A DNA stretch of 64,000 nt. Source: Portulaca oleracea (Eukaryota; Streptophyta; Magnoliopsida; Caryophyllales; Portulacaceae). A model generated the notes under the pieces. That model saw only the letters and a list, made by a program, of their open reading frames with translations, did no database searches and had not been told where the DNA came from. The translations under genes were made by a program, and so were the position numbers. Shown in pieces: positions 47,460-57,640 of this stretch; within the stretch, counting starts at the first letter, position 1; every line of letters starts with the position of its first letter. Location of the stretch: positions 42,835,295 to 42,899,294 of the forward strand of contig CM055873.1 of assembly GCA_029582165.1 (NCBI GenBank), written 5' to 3'.

Positions 47460-49376
47460 AAATTAAATGGGTTGATTATGTATATATAGGGGGCAGTATA
47501 GTGACTGGCCACCAATCAAAGGGCACTTAAAGAACACGCTTGCAGGGAAATCAAACAACCACAACCACAGCCACAGCCGGCCAACAACAAGTGATAATCA
47601 TCAAGATGTTAAAGAAGAAATGACTTTATTTGTCAAAGTGTATATGCAAGGCCTTCCCATTGGTAGAAAACTTGACTTGCTCTCAATTGATGGCTACCAT
47701 ACCTTGATTTCCACTCTTTCTCTCATGTTCAAAACCACCATCCTTTGTAAGTCCACCATCTTTATTTCACCATCTTTCAATATATTTTGCATCTTATACC
47801 TAGAAATGTTTCAAAATAATATCATCCATCCAACCAATATACTTATATTAAAAGTTGTCAATCACCTCTTGTCTAAGTGGTAAGAGGTTCACCTCCCCCT
47901 ACCCCAAGTATTCAGGATTCGAATCCTGGGTACATCTCTCCCTTACTATTTCGAAGAGTGTTGTGGGTTGGAGTGAGGTCCATATTTGGGTCATTGGCAT
48001 CCGTGTATTCAATGGGCTAGACTACTTACCTGTGTAAAAAAAAATACCTATATTAATAGCTGGAAAATGTGTATTTTTATCCATAAATGTTCATCACTTT
48101 TTAAGGGTTTTTTGCATTTTGGACCCCGGACTTTAGGGATATTTATTTTCTGAACCCTTGGTTTTCAACTTTAATTTTTTGGACCCTGAAGTTTGTAGTT
48201 TGAAAAAAAGGACCCTAAAATTTCTAGGCTGAAAAAAGCCCGTTTTTCTTGTTCTTTCCATGTTTGAATTTATCTCTCGATTGTCGTCAAACTTCAACAC
48301 TAAGGTTAAAGCCGATATTAAAGTTATAATAAATCTCTCTTATTCAAGTTGGAATTACTTAAACCCCTCTGTATTCAGGGGTCTAAGTAGCCCCAACATG
48401 AATAAGAGAGGTACGTGTATTATAGCTTCAATATCAGTTTTAACCTTAGTCTTGAAGTTTGACGTCAATCGGGAGATAAATTCAAACATGGGATGAAAAC
48501 AAAGAATGAGTCAGGGGCTTTTTCTTTAGCCCACGAACTTTAGGGTTCTTTTTTTTAAACTATAAACTTTAGGGTCCAAACAATTAAAGTTGAAAACCAA
48601 GGGTTCAGAAAATAAATACTGGAAAAGATTACATTATAGTTTATAGTTAATATTTATTTTTACATTGTTGTAAATTAATTTTCTAAATGAATTTATGTTA
48701 TTTGTGGCTTAGTTTATGATTGTCCATATTTGGAAACAGATCCGGATATTTTGCATCGTAATTCTTCAGAAAACTGCCATATTCTTACCTACGAAGACAA
48801 AGAAGGGGATTGGATGATGGTTGGAGATGTTCCTTGGGAGTAAGTTCATCTTTAATCACTAACTTTGGAACTCCTACTTTTTTTTCTTTTTTTAGGAATT
48901 GGAATTCTTACTTCAGCATCATTTCAACCACATTTTAATATATATTATCTTAATTGATGCATCATATTTAAGAACATTTGATTTTTTTATTTATTTAGAG
49001 GGGGGTCAATTCTAAAATTTCAACATAATAAAAGTGATATAGGGGAGGCATAGCTTAAAAATTACCCCATTGCAAGTATACCTTACAAATAAGTATCTTA
49101 TATTTTGCATTTTGAATATAAAAACATATATCTAATTGGCACAAATGCTCTGAAGAGTTAAAGTTTCTTTTTAATAAGTTGCTAGTTAAGGTTTTCAAAT
49201 TGGCTTATTTACAAATGTTTTCCTTTTTAGGTATCAATTATAGGTCGGTTCTCATGTTCTTTTGCTTACGGTGCATTCTACTTAGGTATATTTCTAATAG
49301 AGGTATATTTTTTGACAGGTTGTTTTTGTCTACAGTAAAAAGACTGAAGATTGTCACATTGGATAGTTGCCAATAG
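45714..49376 (+). CDS. IAA31: Non-canonical Aux/IAA repressor (IAA20/30/31 type), complete, 4 exons
   Basis: Exons 45714-45982, 47490-47746, 48740-48839 and 49319-49376; 684 nt, 227 aa, stop TAG, all phases consistent. After a Ser-rich start (residues 16-50), [11 protein letters not shown] at 67-77 is the EAR/LxLxL motif that recruits TOPLESS-type corepressors. Residues 94-101 (SDWPPIKG) stand where canonical Aux/IAA proteins have the VGWPP degron; the Gly before Trp is replaced by Asp, as known for IAA31, so TIR1/AFB-dependent turnover should be weak. The PB1 domain (about 135-222) has [17 protein letters not shown] with the interaction lysine, then [17 protein letters not shown], the acidic face, and the terminal [10 protein letters not shown]. 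It is a nuclear repressor of auxin response factors. IAA31 is the closest match from memory (DWPPIK, LFVKVYM, LTYEDK); IAA20/30 are the alternatives. Intron 2 (993 bp) carries a SINE and a long hairpin. Confidence 0.92.
47429..47460. repeat. (GAT)n microsatellite in Aux/IAA intron 1
   Basis: About ten GAT units ending 29 bp before exon 2. A (TA)n tract also lies in this intron at 47029-47055. Confidence 0.9.
47855..48043 (+). mobile_element. tRNA-derived SINE in Aux/IAA intron 2
   Basis: About 189 bp: box A region GTCTAAGTGG (47871-47880), box B GGATTCGAATCC (47915-47926), a body, and an A-tail at 48036-48044. A 16-bp duplication with two mismatches flanks it: ATACTTATATTAAAAG (47839-47854) and ATACCTATATTAATAG (48044-48059). 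This fits L1-mediated insertion. Confidence 0.8.
48104..48626. mobile_element. Foldback element forming a long hairpin in Aux/IAA intron 2
   Basis: About 520 bp whose two halves are inverted copies. GAACCCTTGGTTTTCAACTT (left, from about 48152) pairs with AAGTTGAAAACCAAGGGTTC (right, ending 48606). The stretch from 48260 (TTTGAATTTATCTCTCGATT) pairs with the right part before 48488. CCCCTCTG/CAGGGGTC near 48364-48382 forms the tip. The outer left end (48104-48138) has no partner, so the right end is truncated. No coding capacity. It belongs to the type of plant MITE opening with 'GGACCCCGGACTTTAGGG'. Confidence 0.75.
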
Positions 49377-49908
49377 AAATTCTAGGCGTGACTAAGCAAA
49401 CAGTTTTTTACATCCTAATATACAATATTGTGTAATTGTGTGGTGTTTGATCATTAACCTATGTATAAATTTGACAAAAGGGACTGTACAATATGACTTT
49501 TTTTTTTTTTTTTTGAAAAAGGGCGGGGGTGTTGAGGTGGTCTGAAAATTGAATGTCATACAAAGGCTAGTTCGTTAAGATTGGAATCCAATTTTTGATA
49601 TCAATCTTAGAAACGTTACGGAGCAATGTTATTTTTTTTCCCTGATAGAATAGGAGAACTGTTAGATAAAAAGAAACATTGCGACACAAGTAATATTTTG
49701 TGTGCAGAAGTATTTGAGGAAATTGGATTTGGTAATATATTTAAGGTACTTTACTCAAACTAGTCTTGTGGCCCGTCCTACGGACGGATGGTCGGACGGA
49801 TTAAGACCATGTTTTTTTATGATGTATGATAAATTTATCTTATCTATCATATTTGTAGTTATTTTATTTTATTTTTATTACATTATTAAAACTTCCTTAC
49901 CTACCTTA

Positions 49909-49943
<35 letters not shown>

Positions 49944-50260
49944 ATGTAACTTATCTTACTCACAATACCTCAGTAAAAATTGTAAAATATATTTTTAAAA
50001 ATTCATATATTTAAATGATGTGACTGATGTGACTTAAATTTCCAATGATTATCATTCACTCACTCTATCCTACATTCCCACCCTCCAACTATCTTATGCT
50101 CTAAAAGAACAAGACCCAAGTTTTCAAACTATTAAACTTATTCGTGTTTATCTTAATCTAAATACACCCCGTTCGTATTTTTAAAGTCAAAATTGCATGA
50201 AATCGAAATACACATGCATGACATGTATTGACGTTAACCAAATATACACACAATATTGAT
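49377..50260. other. Downstream flank of the Aux/IAA gene with repeat debris
   Basis: No gene. It holds a T tract (49497-49514), the phrase CTTGTGGCCCGTCCTACGGA (about 49764-49783), a motif often seen at one end of a decayed plant repeat, and a (TA)n tract at 49913-49940. A possible MITE spans about 49806-50112 with inverted ends near 'agaccatgttttttta' and 'taaaagaacaagaccc'. Confidence 0.4.
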
Positions 50261-50299
50261 TCAACCCCTCTGTCTGAATTGATTGGTCTAAAAACATAA

Positions 50300-51150
50300 T
50301 TTTCAATTGATGTTAGAATCGTAGTTATTGTATTCGAGGGTAAAACAATAAATTCAAGGGTGAATGTAAGCTACTAAAGCAACTCGTTTGTTATTATATT
50401 GTATTGGATGACAAAATGTTAAATTCGAGTGTGAACATAATCTATAAAGCAAACTATTTATTATTATATTATATTAAGGGCAAAAGTGTAAATCTCATCT
50501 GTGAAGACAAGCTACATGACAAATAGATAGGCAATGTGTTTGTTATTGTTAGGGTTGTTAAAAAAAACCCGATACGAAAATTCGTTACCCGATCAAAATT
50601 TTCGGGTACCCGAACCAAAAAAATTGATTTTAATCGGGTCGGTTACCCGAACCGGAAAAAAATGTCATCGGCTCGGATACGGGTCGGCCCCTGGTCAAAA
50701 TTGAGTACCTGAAATTAAAATAATAATAATAAAAATAATAAAAGCAAAATTAGTTGCTTTAATTATAGTAGCTAATTACCCGAATTACCCAAAATTAACA
50801 TGTATTTAGCATAGTGTGACTCACTTTCTTTCAAATAACAATAAAATTAGTGACTTTAATTATAAATTTACAAATTAAAACTAAATAAAAGCGAAAACTC
50901 ATACAATTAGAACTAATTTGGTCTTTTGGTTAATCGGTATCCGATCCGAAACTTACGGGTACCCGAACTTCGGGTACCCGAAACTTTCGGTTACGGTTGC
51001 GGTTCGAGGGTATGGCCGACCCGAATTTTCGGGTTCCCGAAAAATTATTCAATCGATTCGGGTATCGATCCGTGAACGCTTCTAGTTATTATATTGTATT
51101 TGAAGGTAAAAAAGTAAATTTTTGTATGAAGACAAAATAATAAGCAAGTA
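50300..51150. repeat. Array of degenerate 65-80-bp tandem units, interrupted by an insertion
   Basis: The units share 'gtttgttattatattgtat...ggtaaaa..gtaaattc..gtgaa....aagctac' and occur from about 50325, 50388, 50452 and, beyond the insertion, about 51085. They are diverged by roughly 20-30 percent by eye. Confidence 0.5.
50550..51084. mobile_element. hAT-like non-autonomous insertion, rich in GGGTACCCGAA palindromes
   Basis: 535 bp between GTTATTGT (50542-50549) and GTTATTAT (51085-51092), an 8-bp duplication with one mismatch that also restores the interrupted tandem unit. The ends begin TAG in both directions with only weak further inverted similarity. The interior is packed with CGGGTACCCG-like palindromes at both flanks and an AT-rich centre. 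No open frame. Confidence 0.5.
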
Positions 51151-51363
51151 GACAACTAGGCTAGCTGCTCAAACAAACTTTTGTCCGCCTAGACCATAAG
51201 CCTCTTTTATATTATAGAGGATGTTATTCATTAACGTTAATGGGTTCTGATGTGGTGGTGAAGCTTCGCTATTGTATATAAATTTTTGTACTTTGGGCAT
51301 TTTTTCGTGTGATATTCTTAATAATATGAAAATATTTTAATTAAATGTTATTTTTCCCTTCCA

Positions 51364-51690
51364 ATTACAACAAGAAAAATTTTCATGGGAAATAAAAAAA
51401 TTGTTGCCCTAGACAAATTTTTGTTGCCTTTTAACTTTGGGCAACAAAAAGTTTTTCGTCACGAGTTTGTTGCAATATCTGTGAAGTTCAAAGTTGGAGC
51501 AACAAATTTTTGCGAGATTTGTTGCACAAGATACCTTTGTGGCCAACAAAATAGTTTTGTAGCCTTAGTGAATATGGGCAACTAAGTTTTTTTGTTGCTA
51601 AAGACTATTTAAACTTCAATTAATCTAGTAGCCTACACCTGTTTCTCTAAGGAAACAAACATTTTTGTTGCCCAAAGCACTAAGGTTTTC
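51364..51690. mobile_element. CACTA-like transposon end with subterminal TTGTTGCC repeats
   Basis: It starts ACAACAAGAAAAATTTTC, resembling the CACTACAAGAAAAA terminus of plant CACTA elements with the first bases lost. About ten copies of TTGTTGCC / GGCAACAA in both orientations follow within 300 bp, the usual form of CACTA subterminal binding arrays. The other end and the transposase are absent. Confidence 0.5.
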
Positions 51691-51700
51691 TTACCATAAA

Positions 51701-51994
51701 TGTAACACCCCCGATATATGGTTAAAGTGTCGCTTAAAGGGATTGAAATGACTACTTATATCACCAAGGTGCACCTTCTTTTATGATAACCCATCCATTA
51801 GGAACTCCTCAGTTAATCGTGCTTGGTTGGGAGTAGTCTCAGGATGGGTGACCTTCTGGGAAGTTTTCACAGACAGCGTGTGAGCGAGGACGAAGCACGC
51901 TGGAAAGACTCGAGGTGATTCATAGGGTTAGTCAGCGTTCCTTGAAGCAAATTATCGATAATGTCAGCGGCACGGGAGGGACCGGGGCGTTACA
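51701..51994 (+). mobile_element. Cassandra solo LTR, complete, with 5S-rRNA-like core
   Basis: 294 bp, TGTAACACCC...GTTACA, flanked by ATAAA on both sides (51696-51700 and 51995-51999). The middle (about 51801-51869) reproduces the 3' half of plant 5S rRNA, including the internal promoter: AGTTAATCGTGCTTGG (5S box A is AGTTAAGCGTGCTTGG) and CAGGATGGGTGACC (box C). This combination is diagnostic of Cassandra TRIM elements. The absence of interior and second LTR marks it as a solo LTR. Confidence 0.92.
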
Positions 51995-51999
51995 ATAAA

Positions 52000-52196
52000 T
52001 GTGAAATTCGCACAAAAAAAAATTCAAACCAAACTTGAAACACGTTGTCTAATTCATCATAGCAACAATCCAAAACATAATTATACTGTCACCATAATCC
52101 TATTATCCGAGATAAAAATTTGTCACTTAACAATATATGGTCATTAAAGACATTGTCATACATAGTACTATATTTTCATCATAATGAAATAACATT
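52000..52196. other. Spacer between Cassandra and Gypsy remnant
   Basis: Unique-looking AT-rich DNA. No gag or LTR sequence is seen, so the Gypsy remnant begins abruptly after it. Confidence 0.45.
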
Positions 52197-54871
52197 GTCA
52201 TGTCTAACAAATCTTACAAGCTTCCCAAGAGAATGGAGGGCAAGAAATGTTTCAAGTGTCAAGGGCATGGTCACTTTCATACCGATTGTCCAAATAGGAG
52301 GAGCTTGACCCTTCAAGAGGTTCAAGAGATTGATGAGGAGATCAAAACGGCGCAAGAAGAGCCCGAAGTGGTCATAGAGGATTGGGTTGAATCAGATGAT
52401 GACGGTGCCAACACCGTACAATCCTTACAAGGCAATGCCCTTGTCTTGAGGAGGGTACTACATGCTCATGAATCCCCTCTTGACAAGGCTCAACAGGAGA
52501 TGATTTTTCAATCAGGATGATTCGTTGGGGAAAAGTGTGCAATGTAATCAACGACGGGGGAAGTTGCACCAATGTTGCTTCGACTCATATGGTCGAGAAG
52601 ATGAGCCTATATTTGTTGCCTCACCCAAAGCCATACTCCCTCAAGTGGCTCAACGACCAAGGCGACATTAAGGTGACTAAATAAGTTCTTGTTAATTTGT
52701 CTTTTGGTCTAACTTACGATGATTCTATTGTTTGCGATGTGGTTCCTATGAATGTTTGCCATATCCTTTTGGGACAACCTTGGCAATTCGACAAACGTAC
52801 TATACATGATGGGTTGAAAAATGCCTACCCTTTTGCTCATGGAAACGAGAGGGTTAAGCTACTCCCTTTAGCTCCACATGAAACAATTCCTCTAAAACTC
52901 ATGGCGGGAAGTGAGAAACCCAAACGCATGAGTGAAGCATGGGTAGAGAGGGCCCTAAGCAAGGGGAAGGTCATTCTTGTCTTAATCCTCTAAGAGGCAA
53001 ACAAATGTGAGGAAGAGATACCCTTACCCCCTCTCGTGGCTCCCCTCATTACCAAGTTCAATGACGTCTTTCCCAAGGAGTTGCCAATCGGCCTCCCTCT
53101 CATTCGTGGCATCGAGCACCAAATTGACCTCTTGCCCGGGGGTCCTCTTCCCAACAAGGTGACATATCGATGCAACCCATAAGAAACTAAAAATCTTAAA
53201 CGACAAGTGGTTGAGCTCATTTCCAGGGGCTTCGTTCAAGAGAGCAAGAGTTTGTGTTCCATGCCCGTTCTATTGGTTCCCAAGAAGGATGGGACCTACT
53301 GGATATGCCTCGATAGTTGAGCTATCAACAACATTACTATCTAGTATCGGTATCCTATACCAAGGCTCGACGATATGCTTGATGAGTTGCATAGCTCTCG
53401 CATTTTCTCCGAGATCGACCTTCGGAGTGGATACCATCAAATCCGGATACGGGAAGGCGATGAATGGAAAATGACCTTCAAGACCAAGAGTGGGTTACAC
53501 GAGTGGCTCGTTATGCCCTTCGGCCTCTCCAATGCCCCAAGAATTTTCATGCCTTATGAATGAGGTGTTGAAGTCCTACATTAGCATGTTCGTGGTTATG
53601 CACTTTAACAACATTCTGGTTTACTCTAAGTGTGAGGGTCATCATCTCTCGTACTTGGAGTTTGTCTTTAAGGTTCTTCATCAGCAGAAGTCATTGGTTA
53701 ACTTGAGAAATGTACATTTTGCACACCTCAAGTTACCTTTCTCGGTTACATTGTGTCGGACCAAAGGGTCTCGATAGATCCCACGAAGGTGGAAGCTATT
53801 CGTTCATGGCCTATTCTCTCCACCCTTACGGAGGTAAGAAGCTTGCACGACCTCGTTTCTTTCTATCGCCTGTTCATCAAAGGTTTTAGCACCCTCACTA
53901 CTCCCATCACCGAATGCATGAAGAAAGGTACCTTTCAATGGACCAATTCGACCCACGATGCATTTGAGAAGATTAAAGCCAAGCTGTGTAAGGTTGCGGT
54001 GCTTGCCCTCCAGACTTCTTACAAGTTTTTGAGGTTGATTTTGACGTGAACAGGGTGGGCATTAGGGTCGTCTTTATGCAAAATCAACGCCCCATCCGCT
54101 ACTTCAACGAAAAGCTCAATGGTTCGAGGAATAATTACTCTACCTATGACAAGGGGTTTTATGCCCTTGTTCGCGTCCTCAACAATCAGTTCCACTACTT
54201 GAACAACCAACACAAGCTCAACACCCTACATCCCAAGTGAGTGGAATACCTCCACAACTTCAATTTTGTTACCAAGCGCAAGAAGGGGAACGTCAATGTG
54301 GTGGTCAACGCTATCTCCCGAAGGCATGCTCTACTTTCATTTGTGGAAGCTTAAATTCTTAGCTTCCAACATATGCAGGAGTTCTACAAGGAGGATGGGG
54401 ATTTCAAACCTCACCTCGAAGGCGGCAATGGTCCTTTTATGCTTCAAGACGGGTTCCTTTTCAAGGGCAACAAATTGTGTAAGTGCCCGTTGATAAACTG
54501 CGCGTGAAGGAGGCCCATAGAGGCGGTCTTGCCGGTCATTTCGGCGTCAACAAGACCATTGACATGCTTAAGGAGCATTTCTATTGGTCAAGGATGGGTT
54601 GCACTGTGTACCACGTCTTCACGAAGTGTGCCATTAGCCACTATGCAAAAGGTTAGTTCCATCAAGGGCTCTACACTCCTCTCCCAGTTCCTTGCGGCCC
54701 TTGGGAGGACCTTAGCATGGACTTCATCAAGGCTCTTCCCCGAACCGTTTGTGGCAAGGACGCGGTGATGGTAGTGGTGTACCGGTTTTCCAAGATGGCA
54801 CACTTCATTACTTGTGAGAAAACTGATGACGTTATCTACATTACCAATTTCTTCTTCTGGGATATTGTGAG
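52197..54871 (+). pseudogene. Ty3/Gypsy pol remnant, no LTRs, interrupted at integrase
   Basis: In order: a CCHC knuckle CFKCQGHGHFHTDC (52238-52279); an aspartic protease relic with DGGSCTNVASTHMVEKM (about 52553); a protease-RT linker with ILLGQPWQFDK; reverse transcriptase from about 53160 ([29 protein letters not shown]); RNase H with NYSTYDKGFYALV (about 54135); and an integrase with HFGVNKTIDMLKEHFYW and [14 protein letters not shown]. The reverse transcriptase active site reads HFNNILVYSK where YFDDILVYSK is expected, so both catalytic aspartates are lost. Several in-frame stops and frameshifts occur (for example near 53180, 53318 and 53563). The integrase is cut after FFWDI at 54871 by the LTR array that follows. 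The 5' LTR and most of gag are missing. Confidence 0.85.
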
Positions 54872-56358
54872 TGATAACTGCGTTTCATGACTATATTTTT
54901 AGGGGTTTTTAATAGTGAATTAGGGAGAGTTTTATGTGTGAACCTTGATTTTTATTCCAATTTCCCTACTACACTTGGTGGTGTTGTTTTTGATGTGAAT
55001 TTGTAGGTTTTGAGGCCAAAACACCAACTTTCTCTCAACTTCAGGCAAGAGTGAATATACAACGGACCTCTACATGTCAAACCCAAACCGTGGTACAAAT
55101 TTGGGACGAAAAGGAGCAAGGAATGGCCGGGCAGCAGCAACCTCGGGCAGCCCGAGGTGGTGGCCACGGTCCGTGGCGGTTCTGCTCCTTAGGCCCAACT
55201 CATTTTTTTGCGAAGGAAAGAAGAAAGAAACGAAACAGTGGCAACCACGGGCAGCCCGTGGTGATCACCACGGTCCGTGGTGTACGGACTTGTACGAACT
55301 TGTACGGACCGAGGCGGACTGCCTATGCAGATCGGTTGTTTTCGCGAGTAGAAAAGGGGGCAAGCAGCAGTTTTTCGATATTCAGTCATTATCTATCAGT
55401 TTTTTTTCGTTCTTTGGCCGTGAAGGAGAGAAAAGAGAGCCCTAATAATTCCATTCTACTCCTCTTCCCCACCATCAAGATTCAAGACCGAATCGATTCA
55501 AGAGAAACCAAGATCAAGATTCGCAAAGGAAAGGAGCGACGTTTGCGGAGAAGGTTCTACCCCGGGATCGAAAGGCTCGACGGGTTGTATTCTTCGCAAT
55601 ACTATTCTTTCTTTTCGATTTCCTTCTTAGTTTTGAGATTCGATTGTGATGATTGGAACTTGTGTCGTATTTTCATTGAATATGAGTGAGTAGTTTCTTT
55701 GAATTCTAGGGTTTTGCAACCCGAAACTATGTGGTTTGATTAATTGTTATTAGTTTGTGCATGAATTCTTGATTAGAATCAATAGAAGGTTGTGTTTACC
55801 ATGTTTATGAGTATTCTTAAGGCCTTGGATATTTGTAAGTTTGAGATTAACCTAAGAAGTACTGAAAGGTGAATTAGGATAATCTGACTACCAACCTGTC
55901 TACCTAGGATTGCGAAAGTTGAAAAAGGAGTAGTGAACTAGGGAATCATTAGATAACCTGACCTTTTGAGACCTTCAATTCTGTTTATCCTAAAAGGCAT
56001 ACGAAAGTTGTTAATTAGGTTGTTTAGAATAATTCTATTTAGCATCGAAAGGGCAATAGAATTCAGAGGTTGTCGATTCTTGATTTGTTCTTGAATGTAT
56101 GATTGTGCAGGCTAAGTTTTAGTAATTGAACTCGTTGTTAGGTTAGCATCTCCCTAGAAATCTTTCTCTCTTGATTAGAACTCTTTGATTGTTTTTCCCT
56201 GCTTTATTAGTTTAATTAATTGTTAAACCATTTTCCAAAACCCAAAATCTGATTAGCTTAGCAATCGCATTAGAGATTAGTTTTACGCGCTAATTGAGTC
56301 CTGTGGATCGACCTTGACGCGTGCTACTACGCACACCGCGTGCGCTTGCGGCCTTGTC
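54872..56358 (+). repeat. Array LTR 1
   Basis: About 1487 bp. It starts TGATAACTGCG immediately after the Gypsy integrase fragment. It carries GC-rich palindromes at 55141-55157, 55164-55176, 55245-55261 and 55266-55282. The end is placed just before the damaged primer-binding site; the exact last base is uncertain by a few bases. Confidence 0.8.
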
Positions 56359-56494
56359 GAGTTTTGGCGCGTTGCGGGGACTCTGTCCTAGCGGCCGTAA
56401 ACGAACCTCTTAGGTTGACTAAGCCGTTTTCTTTTTCTTTATTTTATTTTCTTTTTATCGTTGATTTTCAAAAAAAAACAAAAAACAAAAAAAA

Positions 56495-57640
56495 ATGGCA
56501 ATTCTTGATTTTCCCCTATTTGAGCAGGAATTATTTTGGCACTATTTTGAGCGATTACGTGCATGTCCAGTTGCACGTGGTGTTGTGCCTGGGAAATCAG
56601 ATATTCTTGACATTGTTACTGAGGGGGTGAATAGAGAGACTCGTACTCTATTAGAGTATTTTGGTTTCTATGCTAAAACCGTTGATGAAGCTTGGAGTTT
56701 GCTTGAGTGGCTTGCACGTGATACTCGTGATTTTGAAAATTATTATTGTGCATCCTCTTTCCCCAATCTTTGTGCATCTCATGCTAGATTATGTACTCAA
56801 ACCCATTGTTTGTCTCCTTGTCGTTTATGTAGTTCTTTTGACCATGATGAGTCTACATGCCCTGTTTTAGCCAAAGTTGATTTTTTGACGAGGGCAATGC
56901 AAGAGCAACAAGATAAGTTGGAAGCTTGTCTAGAGAAAATACATGAAATAGTTGACCCTTCTAAGTCATCTTTGCCAACTGTTGTTCCTTCTCATCCTAG
57001 CTTACCTAGAGACACTACAGATGGTGTCTTTGCTTTTCAAAATGCATCCTTACCTTTTTCTCAGTCGACGGGGTTTGAGGTGAGCGATTCCCATGGGTTT
57101 GATGCTAGGCATGATGATGATGTTTGTCATGAGTCAATTGATGCTATTGATGAGGAGTCTTGTGAGGGGTTTGTAGGTGGATTGGATCCTTCAAGCAAGG
57201 AATTTGATGATGTACTCCATGCTTCTACACCTTGTTCACCACCTTCTATTGCCCCTAAGAACCTTGAGGAGCCCATTCCATGTGAAGAGACCATTGATGT
57301 TCATGTTGATGTGGGATGTGTGGTTGACTCTTGTGATGTGACTGTTATTGAGGGGACCAACAATGTTCTTGACTTGTCCTTAGGCACTTTAGGAGGATTT
57401 CATCCCTATCTTGATCCATATTGTGAATGCTTAAAGGACTCAGTTAGAAAAATCATGTGGACTACTTATTTTGATTCTTTTGATTTTTTTAGTACCTTTG
57501 ACTTATTTGAGAGAGTGCAACTAACATTCTTTGCCATGAGTATTTTGTTGCTCTCTTATCTGCAGGCTTGTGAACCGCATGCTGCGGAGTTTGACAAGCT
57601 TCTAAGGGTATTAACCGCTTCTGAGGTAAGTTTCGTCTAG
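56495..57640 (+). CDS. Gag-like protein of the array element, unit 1, intact frame (381 aa)
   Basis: The start ATG follows an A-rich leader. Residues about 33-70 (SDILDIVTEGVNRETRTLLE and EEAW-like DEAWSLLEWLARD) resemble the tail of Athila/Tat gag, where ETRTM..EEA..LLE-type blocks occur. Residues 108-121 form a perfect zinc knuckle CRLCSSFDHDESTC (C-x2-C-x4-H-x4-C). The rest is acidic and Ser/Asp-rich with a hydrophobic patch near the C-terminus (FFAMSILLLSYLQACEP). The N-terminal part of a normal gag is missing. A nucleic-acid-binding role is inferred from the knuckle; I know no function for the C-terminal half. The frame is fully open, unlike every other retroelement frame in the window. 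Confidence 0.7.
   Translation: MAILDFPLFEQELFWHYFERLRACPVARGVVPGKSDILDIVTEGVNRETRTLLEYFGFYAKTVDEAWSLLEWLARDTRDFENYYCASSFPNLCASHARLCTQTHCLSPCRLCSSFDHDESTCPVLAKVDFLTRAMQEQQDKLEACLEKIHEIVDPSKSSLPTVVPSHPSLPRDTTDGVFAFQNASLPFSQSTGFEVSDSHGFDARHDDDVCHESIDAIDEESCEGFVGGLDPSSKEFDDVLHASTPCSPPSIAPKNLEEPIPCEETIDVHVDVGCVVDSCDVTVIEGTNNVLDLSLGTLGGFHPYLDPYCECLKDSVRKIMWTTYFDSFDFFSTFDLFERVQLTFFAMSILLLSYLQACEPHAAEFDKLLRVLTASEVSFV

Noticed and set aside
51801..51869. A 5S rRNA gene
   Set aside because: Only the 3' half is similar, with many substitutions, and it lies inside an LTR with its own ends and duplication; this is the Cassandra element.
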